Origin: Bradyrhizobium sp. AUGA SZCCT0158
Lineage (GTDB): Bacteria > Pseudomonadota > Alphaproteobacteria > Rhizobiales > Xanthobacteraceae
Assembly (NCBI RefSeq): GCF_018130065.1
Contig: NZ_JAFCME010000026.1
Location: forward strand, 18,790-82,789
Length of the DNA stretch: 64,000 nt
Direction: 5' to 3'
A model generated the notes under the pieces. It saw nothing but the letters and a program-made list of their open reading frames with translations, had not been told where the DNA came from and made no database searches. Below, in pieces: positions 1 to 8,301 of the stretch; position 1 is the stretch's first letter, and each line of letters begins with the position of its first letter. Made by a program: the position numbers and the translations under genes.

Positions 1-870
1 TCGCGCGGCAATCACATCACCATCGCCGGGTCGCGCGACGGCTGCGACGCCGCACGGCGCGTCCTCGAAACGCTCTACGCCCAGGCGGTGTTGGGACAGG
101 ATCTGGCGCAGGGCGACGTCGAAGGCGCCATCCGCGCCGTGATCGCGCAGGGATCGCTGTTTGAATTCGACCCCAAGGCCGCCAAGAACGCCTTCGAGAC
201 CATCAATCTGCGCAAGCGCCCGGTGCGGGCGCGCACCGCCGCGCAGGATTCCTACATCCGCGCGCTGAAACGCAGCGAGATGGTGTTCGGCGTCGGCCCG
301 GCCGGCACCGGCAAGACCTGGCTTGCAGTGGCGCATGCCGCGCAATTGTTCGAGCGCAAGGAAGTCGATCGCATCATCCTGACGCGGCCCGCGGTCGAAG
401 CCGGCGAACGGCTCGGCTTCCTGCCCGGCGACCTCCGCGAAAAAGTCGATCCCTATCTGCGGCCGATCTACGACGCGCTGTATGATCTGATGGATGCGCG
501 CGTCGTCGAGCGCGCGCTGCAGGGCGGCGAAATCGAGATCGCGCCGCTCGCCTTCATGCGCGGCCGCACGCTGACCAACGCCGTCATCATCCTGGACGAG
601 GCGCAGAACACCACCTCGATGCAGATGAAGATGTTCCTGACCCGGCTTGGCGAGAACAGCCGCATGATCATCACCGGCGACCCCTCGCAGGTCGACCTGC
701 CGAATGGCCAGACCTCGGGACTTGCCGAGGCCGTCAAGCTGCTCGACGGCGTCGAGGGGATCGCGCAGGTGAAGTTCACCGCCGAAGACGTCATCCGCCA
801 TGAACTGGTGGCGCGGATCGTCGCCGCCTATGAGGGCTTGCCGCAAAAACCGGCGACCGGCAGATCCTGA
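1..870 (+). CDS. ybeZ: PhoH-like ATPase (YbeZ), 5' truncated by window edge
   Basis: PhoH-family P-loop ATPase, implicated in RNA metabolism and usually encoded beside the endoribonuclease YbeY. The reading frame is open from base 1, so the true start lies outside; 289 residues are visible. The first codons (SRGNHITIAGS) match the N-terminal region of the family. Walker A (GPAGTGKT) is encoded at about 295-318 and a Walker B-like IILDEAQN at about 586-609. The stop codon TGA (868-870) overlaps the ATG of the next gene, so the two are probably translationally coupled. miaB often lies upstream in this family's neighbourhood, but it is not visible here. The family call is secure; cellular function is inferred from the family. 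Confidence 0.93.
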   Translation, partial: SRGNHITIAGSRDGCDAARRVLETLYAQAVLGQDLAQGDVEGAIRAVIAQGSLFEFDPKAAKNAFETINLRKRPVRARTAAQDSYIRALKRSEMVFGVGPAGTGKTWLAVAHAAQLFERKEVDRIILTRPAVEAGERLGFLPGDLREKVDPYLRPIYDALYDLMDARVVERALQGGEIEIAPLAFMRGRTLTNAVIILDEAQNTTSMQMKMFLTRLGENSRMIITGDPSQVDLPNGQTSGLAEAVKLLDGVEGIAQVKFTAEDVIRHELVARIVAAYEGLPQKPATGRS

Positions 871-1478
871 TGGCCAGACCTTTGGCTTTGGGCCCGCAGC
901 AGGCGGGCCCGGGCCGCAACCTAAATGCTGGACTGCAAAACCCTGGAACGAAATTGTCTTCCGTCCACCCCGTAACCGAAGTCCTCGTGGTCGCCGATTG
1001 CTGGCAGACCGAGCCCGACGCCGAGGCGGTGATCCATCGCGCCATCAACGCCGCCGCTGAAATCGCCGATGCCGATGTCGGCGAAGCGGAACTGGCAGTC
1101 ATGCTGACCGACGATTCCGGGATTCGAACCCTGAACAGCAATTGGCGCGGCATCGACAAGCCGACCAATGTGCTATCGTTTCCGGCGTTGCAGCCGACCG
1201 GTGCGGGAACGCCCGACGATGCACCGCGCATGCTCGGCGATATCGCCATCGCCTATGAGACGACGCGCAAAGAGGCCGACGACGAACAAAAACCGTTCGA
1301 TCACCATCTCAGCCATCTTGCGGTGCACGGGTTCCTGCATCTGATCGGCTACGATCACGAAAAAGACGACGACGCCGAAGCCATGGAGAGTCTCGAGCAG
1401 GAGATCCTCGCGCAGCTCGGCATTCCGGATCCGTATGCGGATCGCGATCCCCATGCGGACCGGGAGCGGATGGACTGA
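870..1478 (+). CDS. ybeY: Endoribonuclease YbeY (rRNA maturation factor)
   Basis: Zinc-dependent single-strand endoribonuclease acting in 16S rRNA 3' maturation and ribosome quality control. The diagnostic H-x3-H-x5-H metal motif is present as HGFLHLIGYDH near the C-terminus. From the ATG at 870, which overlaps the phoH stop, the product has 202 residues, longer than the usual 150-170. The first 28 residues look non-conserved, and an in-frame TTG at 954 would give a more typical 174-residue protein beginning SSVHPVTEV. The start is therefore uncertain. The gene sits in the phoH-ybeY-corC-lnt block, whose near-zero spacing implies one operon. Confidence 0.92.
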   Translation: MARPLALGPQQAGPGRNLNAGLQNPGTKLSSVHPVTEVLVVADCWQTEPDAEAVIHRAINAAAEIADADVGEAELAVMLTDDSGIRTLNSNWRGIDKPTNVLSFPALQPTGAGTPDDAPRMLGDIAIAYETTRKEADDEQKPFDHHLSHLAVHGFLHLIGYDHEKDDDAEAMESLEQEILAQLGIPDPYADRDPHADRERMD

Positions 1479-1479
1479 C

Positions 1480-2595
1480 ATGCCGGACTCCGACCCTACC
1501 CACGACAATCCGCGCAACATGCCCAACCTTCCGGCCGTGGTGCAGGAAGGCGAGGTGCTGCGCCCGACAGCGGAGAACTGGCTGACGCGCGCGATCCGCA
1601 CGCTGTTCGGCTGGAAGCCGGGATCGGTCCGCGCCGATCTGCAGGTCGTGCTCGATGCCTCGACGCCGGACGAGGTGGGCTTTTCCGCCATCGAGCGCAC
1701 CATGCTGCGCAATATCCTCGGGCTGCACGAACGGCGCATCGCCGACGTGATGGTGCATCGCGCCGACATCGTCGCGGTCAAGCGCGACATCCCGCTCGGC
1801 GAATTGATGAGCCTGTTCGAAAGCGCGGCGCATTCGCGCCTCGTCGTCTACAACGAAACCCTCGACGACCCCGAGGGCATCGTGCACATCCGCGACCTCC
1901 TGGCGTTCATGACCGCGAAGGCGCGCATCGGCGACACCACCAAGGCCAAGCGCAAGAAACCTTTCCCCGCGGGCCTCGATATGCGCGCGGTCGATCTGGC
2001 GCAGCCGCTGGCGGACGCCAACATCATCCGCAAGCTGCTCTTCGTGCCGCCGTCGATGCGGGCGATCGACCTTCTGGCGCAGATGCAGGCCTCGCGCATC
2101 CATCTGGCGCTGGTGGTCGACGAATATGGCGGCACCGACGGGCTGGTGTCGATCGAGGACATCGTCGAACAGATCGTCGGCGAAATCGACGACGAACATG
2201 ACAGCGACGAGCCGCCGGCGATCGTGCGGCAGGCGGACAATTCATTCATCGCCGATGCCCGCGCCAGCCTCGAGGACGCCCGCTCGGTGATCAGCGAGGA
2301 TTTCATTGCCGGCGAGGACGAAGAGGTCGCAACCCTTGGCGGCTATCTGGTGTCACAGGTCGGCCGCCTGCCGCTACGCGGCGAGATCATTTCAGGCCCC
2401 GGCAATTACGAAATCGAAGTGCTCGACGCCGATCCACGGCGGGTCAAGCGGCTGCGCATTGCCGTCCGCAAGGAACGGCCCGCCCCCCGCACGCAGCGCG
2501 AAAGCCGGCGCCGCGAAGCTGCGCCCGACCCCAATGCGCCGCAGGCCAATGACAACGCGCCGCCATCGTCCAGCGATGGAGCCGGCTCGCAGTGA
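1480..2595 (+). CDS. corC: CorC/HlyC-family CBS-domain protein
   Basis: CorC/YbeX-type soluble protein with a tandem CBS pair followed by a CorC_HlyC domain, linked in the family to magnesium/cobalt efflux and, in several bacteria, to ribosome biology. The ATG at 1480 lies 2 nt after the ybeY stop and gives 371 residues. An in-frame ATG at 1435 inside ybeY is less likely. The CBS region spans about residues 75-205 (with HIRDLLAFM and HLALVVDEYGG), and the transporter-associated domain about 225-310. The C-terminal 50 residues are a low-complexity R/P/N/A tail. No transmembrane segment is evident. The stop overlaps the GTG start of lnt. Confidence 0.88.
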   Translation: MPDSDPTHDNPRNMPNLPAVVQEGEVLRPTAENWLTRAIRTLFGWKPGSVRADLQVVLDASTPDEVGFSAIERTMLRNILGLHERRIADVMVHRADIVAVKRDIPLGELMSLFESAAHSRLVVYNETLDDPEGIVHIRDLLAFMTAKARIGDTTKAKRKKPFPAGLDMRAVDLAQPLADANIIRKLLFVPPSMRAIDLLAQMQASRIHLALVVDEYGGTDGLVSIEDIVEQIVGEIDDEHDSDEPPAIVRQADNSFIADARASLEDARSVISEDFIAGEDEEVATLGGYLVSQVGRLPLRGEIISGPGNYEIEVLDADPRRVKRLRIAVRKERPAPRTQRESRRREAAPDPNAPQANDNAPPSSSDGAGSQ

Positions 2596-4202
2596 TTCCC
2601 GCCAGCAAACTTCGCACCGCCGGTCTTGCGATCATCCTGGCCTGGGGATGGAAGCGCGCGGCCCTTGCGCTGGTGGCCGGCGCATTGTCGGCGCTGGCGA
2701 TGGCGCCATTCAATGCATGGCCGGTGCTGTTCCTGACCTTTCCGGTCGCGGTCTGGCTGATCGACGGCGCCGGTGCGGGGCGATGGCGCGGCGTGCCGGC
2801 GGCCGCGATGTCGGGCTTCTGGTTCGGGCTCGGCTATTTCGTCGTCGGACTTTACTGGATCGGTTACGCCTTCCTGGTCGATGCGCCAACGTTCGCCTGG
2901 CTGATGCCGTTCGCGGTGCTGGGCCTGCCGGCCTATCTCGCGCTGTTCACCGCGGCAGCCTTTGCGCTGGCGCGCCTGCTCTGGACCCGCGACGCTTCGC
3001 GCCTGCTCGCGCTCGCGATCAGCCTGACGATAACGGAGTGGCTGCGCGGCCATCTGCTGTCGGGATTTCCCTGGAATTCGTTCGGCTACGCGCTGTCGGA
3101 GCCGCTGGCGCTGGCCCAGACGGCATCGCTGATCGGGCTGTGGGGGATGACGTTCCTCACGGTGGCGATCTTCGCAAGCCCGGCGGTCCTGATCGATGGC
3201 ACCTCGCGGGGGCGAAAACCCTGGCTCGCGCCGGCGGCGGCGCTCGGCCTGCTCGCTGTCATGGCCGTGTTCGGCGCCATCAGGCTGTCGCTGCAGCCGA
3301 CCGTGCTGACAAAGGTCAAGCTGCGCATCATGCAGCCCAATCTGCAGCAGGACGTCAAATTCAATTACGCCGCCAAGGCGGAGGTGATGCAGAAGTATCT
3401 GACACTGTCCGATCGGGCTTCGGGGCCCCAATCGACCGGCGTCAGCGACGCAAACATTTTGATCTGGCCGGAATCGGCGTTCCCGTTCTTTTTGACCCGC
3501 GAAGCCGATGCGATGGCGCAGATCGCCGACCTGCTGCCGAGGGGGACCGTGCTGATCACCGGCTCGGTGCGTGCGCCCGACCTCCCGCCGGGCGTGCGAG
3601 TGACGCGCGCCTACAACTCGATATATACGATCGACCATGACGGCAGCGTGCTGTCGGTCTACGACAAGCTGCATCTGGTGCCGTTCGGCGAATATCTGCC
3701 GTTCCAGGGCCTGATGGAAAAACTCGGCTTCGTGCAGTTGACGAGGGTCCAGGGCGGGTTCATCCCGGGCACCCGCCGCCGCGCCATGGAAATACCGAAC
3801 GCGCCGCGCGCTCTGCCCCTGATTTGCTATGAGGCGGTATTCCCCGGAGATATAACGACAGGGGACGAGCGCCCGGGCTGGATCATCAACGTCACCAATG
3901 ACGGCTGGTTTGGAATTTCGACCGGTCCCTATCAGCATCTGCAGCAGGCGCGCCTGCGCGCCATCGAAGAAGGCCTGCCCGTTGTTCGTGCAGCCAACAC
4001 CGGCATTTCAGCCGTGATCGATCCGTCGGGGCGCATTGTCGCACGGCTCGGCCTTGGTATTGAAGGCGTGCTGGACGCCAACCTGCCAACGGCTTTGTCG
4101 CCGACGATTTACGCGCGGCTTAGAGACATTCCAGCGGGCATGATGGTGGCTGTTGCGTTGCTGCTGGTCGCCCGGCGCCGCTTTGCGAGGCGAAAAGCCT
4201 AA
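2592..4202 (+). CDS. lnt: Apolipoprotein N-acyltransferase
   Basis: Inner-membrane enzyme that N-acylates the lipid-modified cysteine of apolipoproteins, the last step of lipoprotein maturation. The 536-residue product has an N-terminal half with several hydrophobic helices and a C-terminal nitrilase domain. The catalytic triad can be placed: Glu294 in IWPESAFPF, Lys359 in YDKLHLVPFGEY and Cys412 in LICYEAVFPG, spaced as in characterised Lnt. The start is GTG at 2592, overlapping the corC stop in a GTGA junction. I recall the Sinorhizobium homologue actA being an acid-tolerance gene next to the regulator phrR, which resembles this lnt plus XRE pair. Confidence 0.96.
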   Translation: MIPASKLRTAGLAIILAWGWKRAALALVAGALSALAMAPFNAWPVLFLTFPVAVWLIDGAGAGRWRGVPAAAMSGFWFGLGYFVVGLYWIGYAFLVDAPTFAWLMPFAVLGLPAYLALFTAAAFALARLLWTRDASRLLALAISLTITEWLRGHLLSGFPWNSFGYALSEPLALAQTASLIGLWGMTFLTVAIFASPAVLIDGTSRGRKPWLAPAAALGLLAVMAVFGAIRLSLQPTVLTKVKLRIMQPNLQQDVKFNYAAKAEVMQKYLTLSDRASGPQSTGVSDANILIWPESAFPFFLTREADAMAQIADLLPRGTVLITGSVRAPDLPPGVRVTRAYNSIYTIDHDGSVLSVYDKLHLVPFGEYLPFQGLMEKLGFVQLTRVQGGFIPGTRRRAMEIPNAPRALPLICYEAVFPGDITTGDERPGWIINVTNDGWFGISTGPYQHLQQARLRAIEEGLPVVRAANTGISAVIDPSGRIVARLGLGIEGVLDANLPTALSPTIYARLRDIPAGMMVAVALLLVARRRFARRKA

Positions 4203-4394
4203 AGTTTTGCATACTGCCGGTGTTGCGGTCGCCGCAAAAACTCAACCTGCGCCAATCCACTAACTAGTTGACAGACCGACCGCGTAATTCGCATTCTGGG
4301 TTCCGCAACCAAAAACAAGAACCAGTCAGTTCATTGCTCAAATTGTCCGCAGTTCAACCCGATCCTCCGAGCAGGATTTGACGGTACCGGCGCC

Positions 4395-4418
4395 TGAGGC
4401 ATACTCCGCTATGCCTCA
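4395..4418. promoter_or_regulatory. Perfect 9-bp inverted repeat upstream of XRE gene
   Basis: The arms TGAGGCATA and TATGCCTCA are separated by 6 nt and end 32 nt before the XRE start codon. The symmetry suits a dimeric XRE repressor site or a leader hairpin. No T-run follows, so it is not an intrinsic terminator. Its role as an operator is inference. Confidence 0.4.
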
Positions 4419-4450
4419 TTCCCCGGCGCGCAATCCCAGGAGTGTTGGAG

Positions 4451-4867
4451 ATGTCCACCAAAGCGCCAGACCCTGTTGACAAATATGTCGGCAGCCGCGT
4501 TCGCATGCGACGCATCATGCTGGGCATGAGCCAGGAAAAACTCGGCGAGGCATTGGGCCTCACCTTCCAGCAGGTTCAGAAATACGAGAAGGGCACCAAC
4601 CGGGTCGGCGCCAGCCGCCTGCAGCGGATCTCGGAAATCTTGCAGGTACCGGTTTCGTTTTTGTTCGACGGCGGGCCGAGCGGTGCTGTTAATGCCGATG
4701 GCTTCAGCGAATCCGGTTCGCCCGCCTACGTTGCCGACTTTCTCGCCACTTCCGAAGGCCTGTCGCTGACGCGGGCATTTACGCGCATCACCGACGCCAA
4801 AATGCGCCGCAGTATCGTCGAACTGGTCGAACAGATCGCCGCGCGCGAAGGCCCCGACCAGCGCTGA
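4451..4867 (+). CDS. XRE-family transcriptional regulator
   Basis: 138-residue regulator with an N-terminal helix-turn-helix of the Cro/C1 (XRE) type at about residues 15-70: RMRRIMLGMSQEKLGEAL, then the recognition helix region TFQQVQKYEKGTNRVGASRL. The C-terminal half (about 75-135) is a small domain seen in rhizobial homologues, ending ELVEQIAAREG. The ATG at 4451 is preceded by CAGGAG at 4435-4440; a GTG at 4442 is in frame but less likely. Position just downstream of lnt recalls PhrR of Sinorhizobium, a pH/stress-induced regulator, but orthology is not proven. A perfect inverted repeat at 4395-4418 may be its own operator. Confidence 0.9.
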   Translation: MSTKAPDPVDKYVGSRVRMRRIMLGMSQEKLGEALGLTFQQVQKYEKGTNRVGASRLQRISEILQVPVSFLFDGGPSGAVNADGFSESGSPAYVADFLATSEGLSLTRAFTRITDAKMRRSIVELVEQIAAREGPDQR

Positions 4868-4939
4868 TTCAGCTGCCATCACCGGATGTTCCGATTGACG
4901 CGCCCGCCGGCGCGAGCGCATGACATTGGCTGAAATTGC

Positions 4940-4969
4940 TTGGACCGAAAATCCTTGGCCCGAAATTCC
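4940..4969. repeat. 15-bp tandem duplication upstream of M20 peptidase
   Basis: TTGGACCGAAAATCC (4940-4954) is followed directly by TTGGCCCGAAATTCC (4955-4969), 13 of 15 bases identical. It lies in the 119-nt spacer between the XRE gene and the peptidase start. A similar 15-bp period occurs at 27447-27474. Function unknown. Confidence 0.6.
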
Positions 4970-4986
4970 TTGAAGGCAAAGCGCTG

Positions 4987-6120
4987 ATGACCGGAACCAC
5001 CGCCAATCCGTTTGATTCCAGTTCGATCCTCGACGGCATCCGCCGCTGGGTCGAAATCGAGACGCCGACCGAGGTGCCCGCACAGGTCAACAAGCTCGCC
5101 GACCTCGTCACTGACGGCTACCACGACCTGCCCGCGACCGTTGAGCGGATCGCAGGAAAGGACGGATGCGGCGATCATGTGGTCGCGCGTTCGTCATGGG
5201 GGCAGGACGCGCCGGGCATCCTAGTGCTGAGCCATCTCGATACCGTGCATCCCTTGGGATTCATCGAGCGGCTGCCGTTCAAGATCGAGGGCGACAGCGT
5301 CTTCGGTCCCGGCATTTATGACATGAAGGGCGGCGCCTATCTCGCCTACCATGCCTTTCGCCAGATTTGTGCGGACGGCGCGCGATCGCCGCTCGGCATC
5401 ACCCAGATGTTCGTCTCCGATGAAGAAATCGGCAGCCCGACGTCGCGTGCCCTGATCGAGACGGAGGGGCGCAAGGCCAAGTATGTGCTGGTGACCGAGC
5501 CTGCCCGCGACGGCGGCAAAATCGTCACCGGACGCAAGGGCGTCGCGCGCTTCGAAGTCTTCATCAAGGGCGTGCCGTCGCATGCCGGCACGCGGCCAGA
5601 GGACGGCCGCAGCGCCATCCGCGAACTCGGCAACGTCATTCAGACGCTGGAGGCGATGAACGACCTCAAGCGTGGCGTGTCCGTCAATGTCGGCGTCGTC
5701 AGGGGCGGCACCAAGCCAAACGTGATCGCAGAGGAGGCCTATGCCGAAGTCGACATGCGCGTGCCTGGCATTGCCGAATCCGACGAGCTGGTGCCCAGGA
5801 TCCTCGGCCTGAAATCACGCACCGAGGGCGTCAGCGTCACCGTCACCGGCGAACTGAATCGCCCGCCTTACGAAAAGAGCAACGCCGGTGCGGCGCTTTA
5901 TGAGCACGCCAAAACGCTGGCGGCCGAAATCGGTTTCGATCTGGTCGACACCTTCACCGGCGGCGGCAGCGACGGCAATTTCACCGCGCCCCACACGGCG
6001 ACGCTCGACGGCCTCGGGGTCGACGGCAAGGGCGCGCATACCCATTACGAGCAGATGTACATCTCCTCGATCGAGCCGAGGGCGCGGCTGCTGCACCGGC
6101 TGTACCAGACGCTGCGATGA
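4987..6120 (+). CDS. M20-family metallopeptidase (carboxypeptidase G2-like)
   Basis: Di-zinc M20 peptidase of the glutamate carboxypeptidase/ArgE/DapE group. Metal-ligand motifs are SHLDTVHP, the bridging Asp in YDMKGGAY, the catalytic and ligand Glu pair in SDEEIGSP, and VTEPA. A dimerisation domain occupies about residues 180-290. The ATG at 4987 follows GAAGG and gives 377 residues; the TTG at 4936 would add a 17-residue tandem-repeat extension (LGPKILGPKF) and is not preferred. The stop overlaps the trmB start (ATGA). Substrate cannot be told from sequence; carboxypeptidase G2-like enzymes release C-terminal glutamate. In several rhizobia I recall metK occupying this position. Confidence 0.88.
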   Translation: MTGTTANPFDSSSILDGIRRWVEIETPTEVPAQVNKLADLVTDGYHDLPATVERIAGKDGCGDHVVARSSWGQDAPGILVLSHLDTVHPLGFIERLPFKIEGDSVFGPGIYDMKGGAYLAYHAFRQICADGARSPLGITQMFVSDEEIGSPTSRALIETEGRKAKYVLVTEPARDGGKIVTGRKGVARFEVFIKGVPSHAGTRPEDGRSAIRELGNVIQTLEAMNDLKRGVSVNVGVVRGGTKPNVIAEEAYAEVDMRVPGIAESDELVPRILGLKSRTEGVSVTVTGELNRPPYEKSNAGAALYEHAKTLAAEIGFDLVDTFTGGGSDGNFTAPHTATLDGLGVDGKGAHTHYEQMYISSIEPRARLLHRLYQTLR

Positions 6121-6860
6121 CGGTCTCACCCCGCGACATCGGCGATCGCGACGCGCCGCCGGATGACGGCGCCGCCGCGCATGCGCACGGCTCGTTCTTC
6201 GGCCGCCGCAAGGGCCACAAGCTGCGCATCCATCAGGCCGACCTGATCGACAATCTGCTGCCGCATCTGGCGCTGGATATCGGAAGCCCCGCGCCCGATG
6301 ATCTCACCGACATCTTCGAGTCGAAGCCCGATGCTGTCAGGCTGGAAATCGGATTCGGCGGCGGCGAACATCTGATTGCCGAAGCGCAGGCGTTTCCCGA
6401 TATCGGGTTCATCGGCTGCGAGCCCTATGTCAACGGCATGGCGAAAATCCTGACGCAGATCGAAGCCCACAACATCGGCAATATCAGGCTTTACGCCGGC
6501 GACGCCGCCGAATTGCTGGCATGGGCGCCGCCGCGATCTCTGGCGCGGATCGATCTGATCCATCCCGATCCCTGGCCGAAGCGCCGGCACTGGAAGCGGC
6601 GCTTCGTGCAGGACGCCACGGTGGCCGCGATGGCCCGCATCCTCAAGCCCGGGGCTGAATTTCGCTTCGTCAGCGACATCGACGATTACTGCGCATGGAC
6701 GCTGGCGCATCTGCTGCGTTCGCCGGATTTTTCCTGGATGGCGGAACGTGCCGCCGACTGGCGCGAGCCGTGGAGCGGCTACACGATGACGCGCTACGGC
6801 CGGAAGGCCGAGCGCGAGGGACGTGTTGCGGCGTATTTGAGGTTTCGGCGGGTGGGTTAG
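6117..6860 (+). CDS. trmB: tRNA (guanine-N7-)-methyltransferase
   Basis: SAM-dependent enzyme making m7G46 in the variable loop of tRNA. The 247-residue protein shows the SAM-binding motif LEIGFGGGEHL and the family signature HPDPWPKRRHWKRRFVQ, followed by the conserved C-terminal region ending in TRYGRKAEREG. The ATG at 6117 overlaps the M20 peptidase stop, so the two are probably co-transcribed. The N-terminal 35 residues are charged and variable, including a basic GRRKGHKLR segment. Confidence 0.96.
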   Translation: MTVSPRDIGDRDAPPDDGAAAHAHGSFFGRRKGHKLRIHQADLIDNLLPHLALDIGSPAPDDLTDIFESKPDAVRLEIGFGGGEHLIAEAQAFPDIGFIGCEPYVNGMAKILTQIEAHNIGNIRLYAGDAAELLAWAPPRSLARIDLIHPDPWPKRRHWKRRFVQDATVAAMARILKPGAEFRFVSDIDDYCAWTLAHLLRSPDFSWMAERAADWREPWSGYTMTRYGRKAEREGRVAAYLRFRRVG

Positions 6861-6879
6861 GCCCGAGCAGTCAGATTTC

Positions 6880-7040
6880 GTCATGGCCGGGCATAGCCGT
6901 CTGAAGGACGGCGTCGCTTGCGCTCGCCTATGTCCCGGCCATCCACGTCTTGCCCATATAAGGAAGACGTGGATGCCCGGCAGTGCAGACAAGTGTACGT
7001 AGTCTGCACAAGGCAGACTACTATGGCCGGGCATGACGGC
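6880..7040. repeat. Palindromic intergenic repeat (ATGGCCGGGCAT type)
   Basis: Begins TCATGGCCGGGCATAGCC and ends ATGGCCGGGCATGACGGC, with internal inverted copies around CCCGGCCATCCACGTCTT and AAGACGTGGATGCCCGG. It fills the space between trmB and the convergent DUF2336 gene. A diverged copy lies at 14382-14500. It resembles the RPE-type palindromes frequent in Bradyrhizobium. Confidence 0.7.
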
Positions 7041-7059
7041 TAGGTAGTTGCAGGAAAAC

Positions 7060-8142
7060 TCAAACCGTCGAACGGGTTTTCCAGAAGCCGACGACACGCT
7101 CGGCGGTCGTGGGCATCAGGCGCGCGAAATTCATGCGCGCGCTTTCGATATCGGCTGATGACGCCGTCCGGTTCGGACCCAGCCGGAGCAGGATCAGTGC
7201 GCGCACGGTGGCCCATTCGAGGCCGACCGCCTTGCCGGCGATCAGGATCGGATCGTAGCGGTCGCCGGCAATCAGCCGGTCGAGGGTCGTGATCTTCACG
7301 CCGGTCATCGCCGCCAGCGCGGCGACGGATTCCTCGTATTTGTTTGCCTTGGCGAAGTTGAGCAGCGCACTTTCGACCAGTTGGCCGTCGCGATGCAGTG
7401 CGAGGATCGTGCGCTGCGCCGCCTCGAAGTCGCGGCCGCTGTCTGTTCGTTCGACAGCGCCGGAGATTTCGTTGATCGCCCGCTTGATCGCCACCTGCCG
7501 CGCCGGCTTGACGACTGTGAACAGGCGGCGGCGGACCACATCGATCGTTCCGGCCAAAAGGTCTTTCAGTTGTTCGGCGGAGAGATCGTCGCGCTGGCCG
7601 ATTTTGAGCGTCAGCACGCCGTCCTGGCCGGCGCGCTTGATCAAGGTCGAATAGCCGTCCGACGAGAACGCCGCACCGGCATTGCCCGCCGTGCGCCTGA
7701 CGACATCGCGGTCGCCGCGCCGCACGATGACATCGGTAAGATCGGGAGAGAGCGTCGGCCGATCCGACATCGCCAGCAGATGGCCCTGGCCCTTCACGCT
7801 GGCGATTTCGACCAGGATGTTTTCGTCGATGACAGGCGAGCGCCGCAGCAGCGGGCCCGCGATGGCAATTTCGTCCTCATGGGCGAGCTGCCCGACCAGC
7901 CCGCGCGGCGCGTTGACAAGCAGCGACAGCCGCTCGGCGAGCTCGGCCCGCGCGGCAAGGTCGGCATGGGGGACCAGGCTGCTCAATACGCCGTCGAACA
8001 GATCGACGTGATCGGCGCCGAAATTGGCGGCCCCCTGCAGGAATAATTCACTGATCCGGCGCGCGGCATCGGCGCGGCGCTTGGGATCGCCGCCCCTGAC
8101 GATGTCGTCCAGTCCTGGGATCAGCGTTGTCGCTGGCGTCAT
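7060..8142 (-). CDS. DUF2336 domain protein
   Basis: 360-residue protein of the alphaproteobacterial DUF2336 family, probably cytoplasmic and largely alpha-helical. Helical-repeat-like segments run through it: RRADAARRISELFL near the N-terminus, LSPDLTDVIVRRGDRDVVRRTAGN in the middle and RLIAGDRYDPILIAGKAVGLEWATVRALI near the C-terminus. No catalytic motif is visible. The ATG at 8142 is preferred over a TTG four codons upstream. It is transcribed toward trmB and away from rimP, and stands alone. Function unknown; HEAT-like repeats suggest protein-protein contacts. Confidence 0.82.
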   Translation of the reverse strand: MTPATTLIPGLDDIVRGGDPKRRADAARRISELFLQGAANFGADHVDLFDGVLSSLVPHADLAARAELAERLSLLVNAPRGLVGQLAHEDEIAIAGPLLRRSPVIDENILVEIASVKGQGHLLAMSDRPTLSPDLTDVIVRRGDRDVVRRTAGNAGAAFSSDGYSTLIKRAGQDGVLTLKIGQRDDLSAEQLKDLLAGTIDVVRRRLFTVVKPARQVAIKRAINEISGAVERTDSGRDFEAAQRTILALHRDGQLVESALLNFAKANKYEESVAALAAMTGVKITTLDRLIAGDRYDPILIAGKAVGLEWATVRALILLRLGPNRTASSADIESARMNFARLMPTTAERVVGFWKTRSTV

Positions 8143-8267
8143 AAACCTATCCAAACCGGCCGAATTGGCTGGTTTTCGGCAATCTAGGTACCGTTCGTGA
8201 ATGAAGGGTTAGGCTTTGGCCCGCTCGGTCAGGACTCAAAATCTCCCTTAACGGGGCGTGCAAGGCC

Positions 8268-8295
8268 TTGCCGGATTGCGGAAAAACCGCTATAT
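8268..8295 (+). promoter_or_regulatory. Candidate sigma-70 promoter for rimP-nusA operon
   Basis: -35 TTGCCG (8268-8273) and -10 CTATAT (8290-8295) are separated by 16 bp, placing the transcription start near 8302. It reads into the hairpin leader and the rimP-nusA-infB genes. Predicted by eye. Confidence 0.5.
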
Positions 8296-8301
8296 CCGCC
8301 G

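Noticed and set aside
1111..1135. tRNA T-loop-like sequence GGGATTCGAACCC
   Set aside because: It falls inside ybeY coding sequence; no acceptor stem, anticodon arm or D-arm surrounds it.
2406..3938. 510-codon open frame antisense to corC/lnt
   Set aside because: Overlaps two genes with recognised catalytic motifs; it is an artefact of high GC with few stop codons and has low-complexity Arg/Gln/His composition.
4868..4986. Possible SAM riboswitch before the M20 gene (metK position)
   Set aside because: No conserved SAM-I/SAM-II pairing could be drawn; only a 15-bp tandem duplication is present.
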